This document shows, piece by piece, positions 6,661 to 15,080 of a stretch of DNA of 64,000 bases (the first letter of the stretch is position 1; each line of letters starts with the position of its first letter). The stretch lies in assembly GCA_016744855.1 (NCBI GenBank), contig JADGDO010000014.1, forward strand, positions 1 through 64,000, in the 5' to 3' direction. A model generated the notes under the pieces. That model was not told where the DNA came from and did no database searches. It worked only from the letters and a program-made list of their open reading frames with translations. The position numbers were made by a program, and so were the translations under genes. This stretch comes from Candidatus Fermentibacteraceae bacterium. Lineage in GTDB: Bacteria > Fermentibacterota > Fermentibacteria > Fermentibacterales > JCC-6.

Positions 6661-9600
6661 GAGGAGTTTTTTCAGGTCTTCGAAGATTTGGATTATTGGT
6701 GAGTTGAGAATAGCTTCTTTGTGGTGGTTGTTTTCAATGCTGTTGATGTGGTTTTGGAACAGTTTTTCAGCTTTTTCGAAGATATCAATGCTTTCTGCTT
6801 TTTTGTTCTGCTGGTGCAGGCATTTTGCCAGGTAGGTCAGTATTTCCATTTCCTGAATTGACGGGTTTTCATCTATTGTGGAAGCCGCAGTTTGCAGCTT
6901 CTCTTCGGCTTCTTTTAGGGCTGTTTCTCTGTCTATAGAGGGGTTTTTTAGTCGCTCCACACCTCTGAAGCCTTGCAGTAATCTCATTTTTGAAGCGCTC
7001 AGGTCTTTTATATTTTCATCGGCTTCAAGCTGACTCAGCTTCATATCCGCTTCTTCGAACTCCTCAATATCGATTAGCATACCGATAAGGTCTATTCTTG
7101 TGGTCATGGCCATATTGATAATACCCAGTTCCTCAGCAAGATCAATTGATTTTATGAAGCTGCTTTTAGCATTGCTGTGATTTTTATCTTCGACATCCAG
7201 CACTGCTAGATAGTAGTATGCCCATACGGAGAACACTTTGATACCGGTGGTTTCCACCATTTTGAGAACTTGTTGACAATAGTCTCTGGCAAGGCTGTAC
7301 TGCATAGCTGAGTAGTGCGTTTCACAAAGGTTCAAGTATGCAACCATTATTGAATGAGTATCACCTACCTCTGTTACAATTTTCAGGCCATCATTCAGGA
7401 GGTTGATCCTAGTTTCATACTTACTGGTTAAGCGCAAGGATACGGCAGTGTTAAGCAGAGCCCTTCCCTCTCCGACCTTATCGGAAAGCTCTCTGAATAG
7501 GGCAATAGCTTTTAAACACATTTCTGTGTTCTCCGACTGAGGTCTTTTTTCCTGAGCGATGATGCCATACATCATATAGTAATCTGCCAGCAGCTCTCTT
7601 CTTGTATTGCTTTCCTCAATCGCCTGTATCATTGAAAACGCTTCATCCATTAGTTTGAGGGCTTTATCTCCCGGGTCCAGCAGGTCCTGCATGTAGGCTC
7701 TTTGAATGACCGATTGCACAGTTTTTTTGCCTAGCGGAAGAAGTTGCATGGCTTCGTCATAAAGGCTGAGGGCAGTGCTATAGTCACCTTTTTTAGCATG
7801 GAGCAGTGCCTCCTGGAAACGAGCATTCCCAATCTCTTCATCGTTTACGGCTAATGTTTCGGCTTCTTTTAGAACAAGTAATGCTTTGTCATAGTCTGTA
7901 AAAAGGCTGCTTAAAGTTCCCAGCTCTAATCTTGCCAGGTAAGCTTCATCTTTGTTCTCTTTAGAAATCTCGGCAAAGAGCATGTACTTATTGAGCCAGT
8001 GGTTAGCTTCCATAATTGCCCCCTTTGCTTTTGCCTGTTTTGCGGTCTTGAGAGCAAAGTGCCTGGCTTTTTCTGAGTTCAGGCTGTCGCAGTAGTGGTG
8101 TGCAGTTAATGGAATCACTATTTCGTTTCCACCGTCGACCATCTCTTCATAATACTGGCCGAATCTTGACTGGAGCGATTTACGGATTCCATGAGAGAGC
8201 TCATGGTAAAGAAAGGTACGCATGGTGTCGTGGATGAAGTGGTACTTCAGGGATGAGCCCAGTAGCTTTTCCTGAACTAGTCCATTTTTCAGAGGCTTCT
8301 CCAGAGTTCTTGCGATCTCCAGCTGGTCTCTACGGAGAACTGCACTGATAGGTTCCAGCGAGAAGGCTCCCCCTGGCATCATTGAACCAACGCAGAGTAC
8401 CTCTTTTTCGTCGCCGGTTAGGTCTTTTAGTCTTTCTTCCATCAGCGCAGATATTGAAGCAGGTAAAGACATGTCATCAGGAATCTGATATGCCCATCCT
8501 CCGTCTACTGCCAGCTCAATTGCTCCGCTGTTCCTGAGAGAGAGTAAAAGCTCTTTGAGATAGAGTGGATTACCACTGCACTTTTTAACCAGTCGTTGCA
8601 GAATGTCTTTGGGAATCTTCGGATCCCGGAGGGCAAACATAACCATGTGTCTGGTGTATTCTTCATCAAGAGCTTTGAGAGAGATTAACTTGTATCTGAC
8701 AATGCCGGACAGGTCTCTTAACTTTTTTTCAATTTCCGGGAAGCTCTCTGTTGGAGCTCTCATGGTGGCAAGGCAGAGAATTGGCACATTTACTGTTGCT
8801 CTAGCGAGGTATGCAAGCAGATCGAAGTCATTTTCTGAAATCCAGTGGAGGTTGTCTGCGGTGAAAATTACAGGTTGTCTGGATGCTATCCATTTAATGA
8901 TCTGTGTGATTTCTGAAAACATTCTCAGTCTGAGTACACTGTCTTTATCTGTTTTTGGTGCCGGTGAGGTGCTCAGAGTGAGGTTCTGAAACAACTCAGC
9001 TGTTTCCGGCAGCAGATCCGGCAGAGAGCTCCGAAGATCGAACAGTTCATCTTCCGAAAGTGTGCAGAGATATTCAGTAAGGGGATCAGTTATAAGCAGG
9101 TACGGTCTGTTTGTACCAAGTTCATCACATCTCGTGCTCAATATTTTGCAGTTCTTGAAGCTGGAGTAGTGTTCAAGTTCATTAGCAAGCCTGGTCTTAC
9201 CTACTCCCGGCTCACCGGCAATAACTACAAAGTTTCCCCTTCCGGTAACTGTATCGTTAAGAGTATTACGAAGCTCTGTGAGTTCTTCGTTTCGACCCAC
9301 AAAGTGTTCGAATGTTATGCTTTTCTTCGTCTTCTCTTCTTTGTGATCTTCGTAGAATGAAACTCTCCCACGACCACCTTTCTTTGCCTGGTACAGGGCC
9401 TTATCTGCCCGTTTCAGGATGTCTGCAAGATGGTTGTCCTCGGATTTGCTTCCTGCTACTCCTATGGAAAGGCCAATTTCCATTCCTTCAGGGAATACTT
9501 CACGCTGAAGAGCCTGCAGAATTCGCTCACCCTGGTTTACTGCTTTAAGCTGTTCTGTGTCCGGCATGACAAACACAAATTCATCACCACCGTAGCGGAT

Positions 9601-9837
9601 AAGACTATCTGTGCTTCTTTTGTTTCTTGAAAGAATATTGGCAACTCTTCTAATAACACTGTCACCTTCGAGGTGTCCGAACACATCATTAACAAGCTTG
9701 AAATGATCAATGTCTATGATTGCAATGGACCATGTCCCGGCCTCATCTACTTTGTTCGAGAACCGGTAATCCAGTTCATCCATGATGCCACGGGTATGAA
9801 GACCGGTTAGGTGATCCAGTTTGTCTTTAGTTGTCAT
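6655..9837 (-). CDS. GGDEF - AAA-type ATPase - TPR signalling protein
   Basis: A 1060-residue cytoplasmic protein combining three modules. Residues 1-165 are a diguanylate cyclase domain with intact GGDEF (83-87, RYGGDEF) and an intact RxxD inhibitory site (RSTD, 74-77), so it should make and sense cyclic-di-GMP. From about 178 a VGRNEEL box starts an AAA-16/STAND-like ATPase with Walker A GEPGVGKT (208-215), as in regulators such as MalT and in adenylate-cyclase-type fusions. From about 600 to the end there are repeated TPR-like helices (ALSLYDEAMQLLPLG, SIDIFEKAEKLF). There are no membrane segments. Start: ATG after a GGGGGGG run. It is more usual for a kinase or nucleotide cyclase to occupy the catalytic slot of such ATPase-TPR proteins. 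Confidence 0.85.
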   Translation of the reverse strand: MTTKDKLDHLTGLHTRGIMDELDYRFSNKVDEAGTWSIAIIDIDHFKLVNDVFGHLEGDSVIRRVANILSRNKRSTDSLIRYGGDEFVFVMPDTEQLKAVNQGERILQALQREVFPEGMEIGLSIGVAGSKSEDNHLADILKRADKALYQAKKGGRGRVSFYEDHKEEKTKKSITFEHFVGRNEELTELRNTLNDTVTGRGNFVVIAGEPGVGKTRLANELEHYSSFKNCKILSTRCDELGTNRPYLLITDPLTEYLCTLSEDELFDLRSSLPDLLPETAELFQNLTLSTSPAPKTDKDSVLRLRMFSEITQIIKWIASRQPVIFTADNLHWISENDFDLLAYLARATVNVPILCLATMRAPTESFPEIEKKLRDLSGIVRYKLISLKALDEEYTRHMVMFALRDPKIPKDILQRLVKKCSGNPLYLKELLLSLRNSGAIELAVDGGWAYQIPDDMSLPASISALMEERLKDLTGDEKEVLCVGSMMPGGAFSLEPISAVLRRDQLEIARTLEKPLKNGLVQEKLLGSSLKYHFIHDTMRTFLYHELSHGIRKSLQSRFGQYYEEMVDGGNEIVIPLTAHHYCDSLNSEKARHFALKTAKQAKAKGAIMEANHWLNKYMLFAEISKENKDEAYLARLELGTLSSLFTDYDKALLVLKEAETLAVNDEEIGNARFQEALLHAKKGDYSTALSLYDEAMQLLPLGKKTVQSVIQRAYMQDLLDPGDKALKLMDEAFSMIQAIEESNTRRELLADYYMMYGIIAQEKRPQSENTEMCLKAIALFRELSDKVGEGRALLNTAVSLRLTSKYETRINLLNDGLKIVTEVGDTHSIMVAYLNLCETHYSAMQYSLARDYCQQVLKMVETTGIKVFSVWAYYYLAVLDVEDKNHSNAKSSFIKSIDLAEELGIINMAMTTRIDLIGMLIDIEEFEEADMKLSQLEADENIKDLSASKMRLLQGFRGVERLKNPSIDRETALKEAEEKLQTAASTIDENPSIQEMEILTYLAKCLHQQNKKAESIDIFEKAEKLFQNHINSIENNHHKEAILNSPIIQIFEDLKKLLS

Positions 9838-10134
9838 TTACCCCCCCCCTTAAAACTAACCCTGAAGATATTCCCTGACGGAGTAGTAAGCAATGGATGT
9901 GCAGCACCTCCCGGTTTCCAGCCTCATCCATAATCAGTAATGCTTAGCACGTTATCAACATTCTTCGCCATATCTATACAGGCTTGTATGCCAAGTGATT
10001 GAGAAGGAGCATGCAGTTAATATTATTCGTATGTGGACTCACTACGAATAACCAATTAAGATAACAGTTAACCTAAGATTCTTCCTTTCCACGGAATCCA
10101 GAGGTTAATGGGATAAGCTATAGCGCTTCAAGAC
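9838..10134. other. Intergenic region between divergent genes
   Basis: About 300 bp without a credible ORF, separating the GGDEF/ATPase gene (minus) from the radical SAM operon (plus). It probably holds promoters for both, but I could not identify -35/-10 pairs with confidence. A poly-C/G run directly abuts the minus-strand gene and serves as its ribosome-binding site. Confidence 0.4.
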
Positions 10135-10212
10135 ACAATGGTTGGACCACCACGTCTGGTTAGGGTAGTGTACCCTTACTAGAAATCTTCAACAGGAATG
10201 GTGGTCCATTGT
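10135..10212 (+). promoter_or_regulatory. Structured inverted-repeat element upstream of the radical SAM operon
   Basis: The left arm ACAATGG-TTGG-ACCACCA (10135-10152) and right arm TGGTGGTCCATTGT (10199-10212) are complementary over 14 bp if a 4-base TTGG insertion is bulged out. Inside is a second perfect hairpin, AGGGTA-GTG..-TACCCT (10162-10176). The element ends 28 bases before the start at 10241, just ahead of its GGAGGAG. It could be a leader RNA structure, a protein-binding palindrome or a degenerate miniature insertion sequence; no known riboswitch consensus is apparent. Confidence 0.45.
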
Positions 10213-10240
10213 TGTGCTGCAGGATCATGGAGGAGAAACA

Positions 10241-11299
10241 ATGCCGAAGATTGATAAAGATGAAATTGGTGTTGCTTTTGATATGGCAGGATGCCCAAAT
10301 AGATGCCGCCACTGCTGGTTGGGTATAGGAAACAACCGTACTCTCTCAGAGACTGATGTTCGGTGGGGAGTTACTCAATTTCGTGAATTCATTCAAGATG
10401 TGGATACACCCATCAGAACACTTGCAGTTTCAACTCACTTCCGCGAGCCGGACTTCAGAGACAATTACAGGGATTTGTATGATCTTGAGGTAGAGCTGGG
10501 AGACGGTAAACCGAAACGGTTTGAACTACTGAGCCTATGGCGGGTAGCCAGAGACAAAAATTACCTTCCCTGGGCTAAATCTGTTGGTCCTGATACCTGT
10601 CAGATCACATTTTTCGGTATGCAGGAAACAACAGACTGGTTTTGCAGAAGAAGTGGTGCTTTCGCAGATGCCTTAACTGCAACAGAGCGACTGCTGGACC
10701 TGGGTATGAAACCGCGCTGGCAGGTTTTTCTAACCACAAAACTATTGTCTGAACTGGACGATCTGCTGGCCTTGCAGGACAAAATTACTGGATCTTATGA
10801 TGAGTTCAAGATCTTTCTGAATCTTCCCGGCCCGGATGGAGAAGCTGAGAAGATAGAAGAGCTGAGACCTACGATCGATCAGATCTCTGCTCTTCCTGTT
10901 TCATTGCTGGAGAAAAGCAGAAAGCATATTGGAGAAAGTGTTTTATGGAGAACAGAAGGAGAGCTTTATTCAAGCATTCTCTCTTCCCCGGATGCTGTGG
11001 AGACAATGCCTGAGCAACTCTGGTTCTTTGTTTGCAGCAACTGGGATGTTTTTTCCAATATTGGAACGCTTGAGCCATGGTGGTGTCTGGGGAATTTAAA
11101 GAAGGATTCAGTCAAAACCATTATTCGAAGGTTCGAAAACAATGAGGTACCGGGGTTGAAAGTACTGTGCCACCACTCTCCCTCTTCGCTGGTTGAAGAG
11201 TTTGGTAATTCTACTGGACGGAAGATCTACTCCGGTCGAGAATGTCTCCTATCTCTATACAGAGAAACACTATGCAGAAGGGATTGGCATCAGAAATGA
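10241..11299 (+). CDS. Radical SAM domain protein
   Basis: A 352-residue protein. I chose ATG 10241 (MPKIDKDE) because GGAGGAG lies six bases upstream. The first 30 residues hold the SAM/[4Fe-4S] motif CPNRCRHC (CX3CX2C), so it should cleave S-adenosylmethionine to a 5'-deoxyadenosyl radical. The rest is consistent with a TIM-barrel: a conserved STHFREPDF stretch after the first strands, and FFGMQETTDWF and WQVFLTTKL later. Further cysteines near the C-terminus (FVCSNWD, WWCLGNL, VLCHH) might bind a second cluster, though the spacing matches no auxiliary-cluster pattern I know. Substrate unknown. The coupled downstream Nudix and GNAT genes suggest a small-molecule modification operon, which is only an inference. 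Confidence 0.82.
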   Translation: MPKIDKDEIGVAFDMAGCPNRCRHCWLGIGNNRTLSETDVRWGVTQFREFIQDVDTPIRTLAVSTHFREPDFRDNYRDLYDLEVELGDGKPKRFELLSLWRVARDKNYLPWAKSVGPDTCQITFFGMQETTDWFCRRSGAFADALTATERLLDLGMKPRWQVFLTTKLLSELDDLLALQDKITGSYDEFKIFLNLPGPDGEAEKIEELRPTIDQISALPVSLLEKSRKHIGESVLWRTEGELYSSILSSPDAVETMPEQLWFFVCSNWDVFSNIGTLEPWWCLGNLKKDSVKTIIRRFENNEVPGLKVLCHHSPSSLVEEFGNSTGRKIYSGRECLLSLYRETLCRRDWHQK

Positions 11300-11778
11300 G
11301 TAGCTCCTTTGAAGAATCGTACCTGGGTCAGCTCCGGAAGATTGTTGGCCAGAAGAGAATTATTGTACCCGGTGTGCGTGCTGTTATCAGGGACAAGCAA
11401 GGGAGAGTTCTTCTTATCCACCGCAGGGACACTGGCAGGTGGGGCATGCCAGCCGGAGCGGTAGAGATTGGGGATTCTGCCCTGGATTCACTGAAACGGG
11501 AAGTGAAGGAAGAAACCGGATTGAACGTTCTTGATGCTACGCCTTTTGCGCTCTACTCCCACTCTCGTTACTCATTTGAGTATCCTAACGGGGACAGGGT
11601 GCAGATGTTTGCACTTGCTTTCCGGGTAGATCGCTGGGATGGAGAACTTGTTCAGAAAACTGATGAAACAATTGGTGCAGAATTCTTTTCTACAGACAAT
11701 CTTCCAGACCTTCACGAGGTATATGCCGAAACTCTTGAAGACTTAAGAAACTATAACGGCAATTTCATTTTGAAATAG
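11296..11778 (+). CDS. Nudix hydrolase
   Basis: A 160-residue Nudix-fold pyrophosphatase acting on nucleoside diphosphate-linked compounds. The Nudix box is GAVEIG-D-SALDSLKREVKEETGL: it keeps the catalytic REVKEE core and both glycines, but the Glu at position 7 of GX5EX7REUXEEXGU is Asp. The fold flanks are present (VRAVIRDKQGRVLLIHRR, then WGMPAG). The start at 11296 overlaps the radical SAM stop as ATGA, implying coupled translation; an upstream in-frame ATG at 11272 is an alternative. Specificity cannot be read from the sequence. PAGAVEIGD resembles the ADP-ribose/NADH group, weakly. Confidence 0.85.
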   Translation: MSSSFEESYLGQLRKIVGQKRIIVPGVRAVIRDKQGRVLLIHRRDTGRWGMPAGAVEIGDSALDSLKREVKEETGLNVLDATPFALYSHSRYSFEYPNGDRVQMFALAFRVDRWDGELVQKTDETIGAEFFSTDNLPDLHEVYAETLEDLRNYNGNFILK

Positions 11779-11792
11779 TTTTGGAGGGTGAT

Positions 11793-12212
11793 ATGCACAT
11801 CAGGGCTTTCGAAATACTTGACGAGGATTCAGTGACTCAGCTTTGGAAAGATTGCGGTCTGGTCGTCTCATGGAACAATCCACATTCAGATATTCAGCGG
11901 AAACTGAAGGTTCAACCTGAGATGTTTCTTGTCGCCTGTATTGATGAAAGGGTTGTCGGTTCTGTTATGGCTGGCTATGACGGGCACCGGGGCTGGATCA
12001 ACTACCTGGCTGTTCACCCGGAATTTCAGGGGAATGGAATTGCAGTTCAACTGATGAATCGGGCGGAAGGAATTCTTCGTGAAGCAGGCTGCCCCAAAAT
12101 CAATCTTCAAGTTCGAACATCAAACAAAGAAGTAATTGAGTTTTATAAGAGGTTGGGATTTCGTGTAGATGATGCATTGAGTCTCGGCAAAAGACTGATT
12201 CCCGATGATTGA
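11793..12212 (+). CDS. GNAT acetyltransferase, YpeA-like
   Basis: A 139-residue N-acetyltransferase. The ATG at 11793 follows TTGGAGGG at good spacing; the TTG at 11781 is part of that ribosome-binding site. It follows the E. coli YpeA pattern closely: LWKDCGLVVSWNNP near residue 20, then VGSVMAGYDGHRGWINYLAV, the acetyl-CoA loop VHPEFQGNGIAVQLM, and the C-terminal YKRLGF followed by SLGKRLI. The acyl acceptor for YpeA is not established, so none is proposed. It is third in the radical SAM-Nudix-GNAT run, 14 bases after the Nudix stop, and probably part of the same transcript. Confidence 0.88.
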   Translation: MHIRAFEILDEDSVTQLWKDCGLVVSWNNPHSDIQRKLKVQPEMFLVACIDERVVGSVMAGYDGHRGWINYLAVHPEFQGNGIAVQLMNRAEGILREAGCPKINLQVRTSNKEVIEFYKRLGFRVDDALSLGKRLIPDD

Positions 12213-12313
12213 CCTCTTCTCAATAAGTAATTATCCTTTAATCAATAAGCTATAAGTACTAATCGTCTTTTCAGGGTGGGTCTTCTCTTCAAACTGGATG
12301 GAGATTTCTGAGT

Positions 12314-14497
12314 ATGGAAAAAGCGGACCAGTCGAATGTTGTAGAAGAGTTGTACAAAATTCAGGATCTTGTGGATCTGGAATCACTCCGCAGAATCTTT
12401 GAAAAATTCACAGATGCCACAGGGTTTACAATTGGATTGTTGGATCATCCCGAGATGAATAATCTGATTTCAACAGGTTGTCGTGAAGTCTGTGCCTATA
12501 CTCATAGTTCTAATCCAGATTCTTTAGCAAACTGCCTGAGAAAAAACAGAATCTTTTTGGATCAGTTAGAGGATCCCTCCAAAGTGATTGTTGAAACTTG
12601 TAAGAACGGTCTTGTCGATTGTGCTATCCCGGTAATTGTCGATGGAAGGCACATTGCGAGCCTCTTTACCGGGCAGCTTTTCCTTAAAAAACCTGATATT
12701 AAGAAATTCCGCAAGCAGTCAAAGGCATTCGGGTTTAACGAGAGGGAATACCTTGCAGAAATCAGAAGCATCCCTGTAGTTTCTGAGGACTATCTTAGAA
12801 AAATAACAGATTTCCTAGGAGAAATTGCAAGAAATATCTCTGAACAAGGATACAGTAATCTTAGCCTGAAGAAGAAAACTCTGCTTCTGGAGGAGGAAAT
12901 TTTCAGGCGAAAAGTTATTGAAAAGGGCAATGTCCAAGGTAAAGAGAAATACAAATTTCTTGTTGAAAACATGACTGATGCTGTTTGGACCGTCGATCTT
13001 GATTTTACCATAAACTATATAAGTAATTCTATTCAGAATATTCTTGGCTATACCCCCGAAGAGATTAAGAAGATACCTCCTGAGAAATTGATAGAGAAAG
13101 ACTCTCTTCTGTATTTAAGGAATCTGCTTACTGAGAGAATAGCCAGCGAGCGGGCTCTTGGATTGAAGAGTGATCAATCTGTTGTTGTCGAGATACAGGA
13201 ACACTGCAAAGATGGCACCCTCAAATGGATAGAGTGTAAGATTAAACCTATGAGAGATGGGTCTGAAGAAATTGTGGGGATGTTTGGAGTTTCGAGGGAT
13301 ATCTCCCAGCGTAAAATGGCAGAGGAAGATAAAAGAGTTCTTCAGGACAGACTTGCAATTGCACAGAAAATGGAATCTCTCGGCCGCCTGGCAGGCGGAG
13401 TTGCCCATGACTTCAACAATCTTCTAACTGTGATCCAGGGTCATTCCGAAATTGCACTTCAGGAGTTATCGCCTGATGAGCACTACTATCACCCATTTGA
13501 GCAGATTCATAAAGCTGCAGCTGATTCCGCGAGCCTTACTCATCAGCTACTGGGATTCGCAAGGAAGCAGGTTGTACAGTCGAGGGTTCTTAATCTGAAT
13601 GATACAGTTGAAAGTATGTTGAAAATGCTGACAAGACTGATTGGTGAATGCATTGAACTTCTCTGGAAGCCCAGTCTTGATTTGTGGTCTTCCAGGGTTG
13701 ATCCTAGACAAATTGATCAGATACTTGCAAACCTGTGTGTGAATTCAAAAGATTCAATTACTGGAGTTGGCAAAATCACAATTGAGACCAAAAACCTGGT
13801 GATGGATACTGACTTTTGCAATACTCATGGTTTTGGTATCCCCGGAGATTATGTTGCACTGTCTGTCGCAGATAATGGATGTGGAATCGAGGAACAGAAT
13901 CTTGAACATGTTTTCGAGCCCTTTTTCACTACAAAAGATTCCGGCTTCGGCACAGGGCTCGGCCTGGCCACAGTTTACGGTATCGCTAAGCAGAACAGTG
14001 GATTTGCCGACCTGACAAGTACAGTTGGTCAAGGGACCTGTTTAAATGTTTACCTTCCCCGCTCGGTGGAACAGGAAGTGGAGAAAGAATTGAAATCACC
14101 TGTTGAAATGCCTCGCGGACGCGGGGAAACGATAATGCTTGTAGAGGATGAAAACGTTGTTTTGGAAACCACAAGAATACTCCTCGAGAAATTGGGTTAC
14201 AGAGTTTTTACTGCTGGCTTGCCGAGAGACGCTATCCGTTTTTTAAAAGGCTTCGATGAAGAAGTTCACTTGCTTCTTACCGACCTTATCATGCCGGAAA
14301 TGAACGGACGCGAGCTAGGAGCTCTTCTTGCAAGAATCAAACCTGAGATGAAATACCTGTATATGTCAGGATACTCTGCTGATATCATTGCGGGCCATGA
14401 TGTTTCCAAAGCAGGATTGCTTTTTCTCCAAAAGCCATTTTCAATACTGGAATTAGCGGAGAAGGTAAGAGAAGCAATTGAAAGGGAGGATGAATGA
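12314..14497 (+). CDS. Hybrid sensor histidine kinase: PocR - PAS - HisKA - HATPase - receiver
   Basis: A 727-residue cytoplasmic kinase with no membrane segment. Residues about 15-180 match the PocR ligand-binding domain ([18 protein letters not shown], then [19 protein letters not shown]), which in known proteins binds small hydrocarbons or glycols and often keeps conserved cysteines. A short coiled coil leads to a PAS domain (about 216-335: [19 protein letters not shown], then [12 protein letters not shown]). The phosphoacceptor is His365 (GGVAHDFNN), followed by the ATPase with [20 protein letters not shown] and GTGLGL. The C-terminal receiver has acidic residues in LVEDEN, phosphoacceptor Asp657 (LLTDLIMP) and Lys in LQKPF. 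It overlaps the next gene as ATGA, with AAAGGGAGGA just upstream. Confidence 0.92.
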   Translation: MEKADQSNVVEELYKIQDLVDLESLRRIFEKFTDATGFTIGLLDHPEMNNLISTGCREVCAYTHSSNPDSLANCLRKNRIFLDQLEDPSKVIVETCKNGLVDCAIPVIVDGRHIASLFTGQLFLKKPDIKKFRKQSKAFGFNEREYLAEIRSIPVVSEDYLRKITDFLGEIARNISEQGYSNLSLKKKTLLLEEEIFRRKVIEKGNVQGKEKYKFLVENMTDAVWTVDLDFTINYISNSIQNILGYTPEEIKKIPPEKLIEKDSLLYLRNLLTERIASERALGLKSDQSVVVEIQEHCKDGTLKWIECKIKPMRDGSEEIVGMFGVSRDISQRKMAEEDKRVLQDRLAIAQKMESLGRLAGGVAHDFNNLLTVIQGHSEIALQELSPDEHYYHPFEQIHKAAADSASLTHQLLGFARKQVVQSRVLNLNDTVESMLKMLTRLIGECIELLWKPSLDLWSSRVDPRQIDQILANLCVNSKDSITGVGKITIETKNLVMDTDFCNTHGFGIPGDYVALSVADNGCGIEEQNLEHVFEPFFTTKDSGFGTGLGLATVYGIAKQNSGFADLTSTVGQGTCLNVYLPRSVEQEVEKELKSPVEMPRGRGETIMLVEDENVVLETTRILLEKLGYRVFTAGLPRDAIRFLKGFDEEVHLLLTDLIMPEMNGRELGALLARIKPEMKYLYMSGYSADIIAGHDVSKAGLLFLQKPFSILELAEKVREAIEREDE

Positions 14498-14976
14498 AAG
14501 AAGAATATCTGAACATGATAGAAGAATCCATCAGAATCGAGTTACAGGTTTCAGAGCTTTATCTTCTTTTCTTTAATTGCTTCCCCTTGGATAAAGGGTT
14601 TTGGTGGAAGATTGCCCTCGAAGAGAAAAACCATGCTGCACTGATTCGGAGCCTGGGTGAATTTCCAGAACAACTTGAGGAATTCCAAGAGAGTTTGTTT
14701 TCCTCCTCCATGATCGAACTTGAGAAGACAAACAGTATGTTGCGTTCTCTGATTGAGAAATTTGAAGCAGAGCCTCCGGACAGGGAGACCGCATTTAATA
14801 CTGCTCTTGAAATTGAGGAATCTGCTGGAGAGCTCCATTACCAGGGGTTTATCGAGGATGAAAAAGATTCCGATATGAAAATAGTCCAAATATTCAGAAA
14901 ACTAAATCGTGAAGATAAAGATCATTCTGTGCGTATTCGCTCATATATGCAGAAGAACAGTATTCAAGTAAAATAA
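14494..14976 (+). CDS. Ferritin-like/rubrerythrin-type diiron protein coupled to the kinase
   Basis: A 160-residue all-helical protein. Helices carry the glutamate and ExxH-like ligands of a four-helix diiron carboxylate protein: IRIELQVSELYLLF, LEEKNHAALI, ALEIEESAGELHYQ and REDKDHSVRI. It has no rubredoxin domain, so it is closer to the bare ferritin-like sensors and oxidoreductases than to full rubrerythrin. It overlaps the hybrid kinase by four bases, suggesting it works in the same pathway, perhaps as an oxygen/iron-linked accessory or a partner of the receiver; that is inference. It is followed by a strong terminator at 15038-15064. Confidence 0.72.
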   Translation: MKEEYLNMIEESIRIELQVSELYLLFFNCFPLDKGFWWKIALEEKNHAALIRSLGEFPEQLEEFQESLFSSSMIELEKTNSMLRSLIEKFEAEPPDRETAFNTALEIEESAGELHYQGFIEDEKDSDMKIVQIFRKLNREDKDHSVRIRSYMQKNSIQVK

Positions 14977-15037
14977 GGAACGGGAGCACTCCCTGTGAAA
15001 ACTCCAGTTTCAGGATTGAATCCTATTTGCAGAAAAA

Positions 15038-15064
15038 AAGAGCCCGGCATTTAGCCGGGCTCTT
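15038..15064. terminator. Bidirectional rho-independent terminator
   Basis: A perfect 11-bp stem, AAGAGCCCGGC paired with GCCGGGCTCTT, has a 5-base loop. It is flanked by A7 on the left and a T-rich stretch on the right. It sits between the convergent ferritin-like gene (plus) and OmpA-family gene (minus) and can serve both. Confidence 0.9.
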
Positions 15065-15080
15065 CTGTTATTAGACGGTT

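Noticed and set aside
10135-10212. The inverted repeat upstream of the radical SAM operon as another attC site
   Set aside because: It is not bordered by RYYYAAC/GTTRRRY cores and has no cassette-like gene between it and another site, so the attC reading was dropped in favour of a leader or operator.
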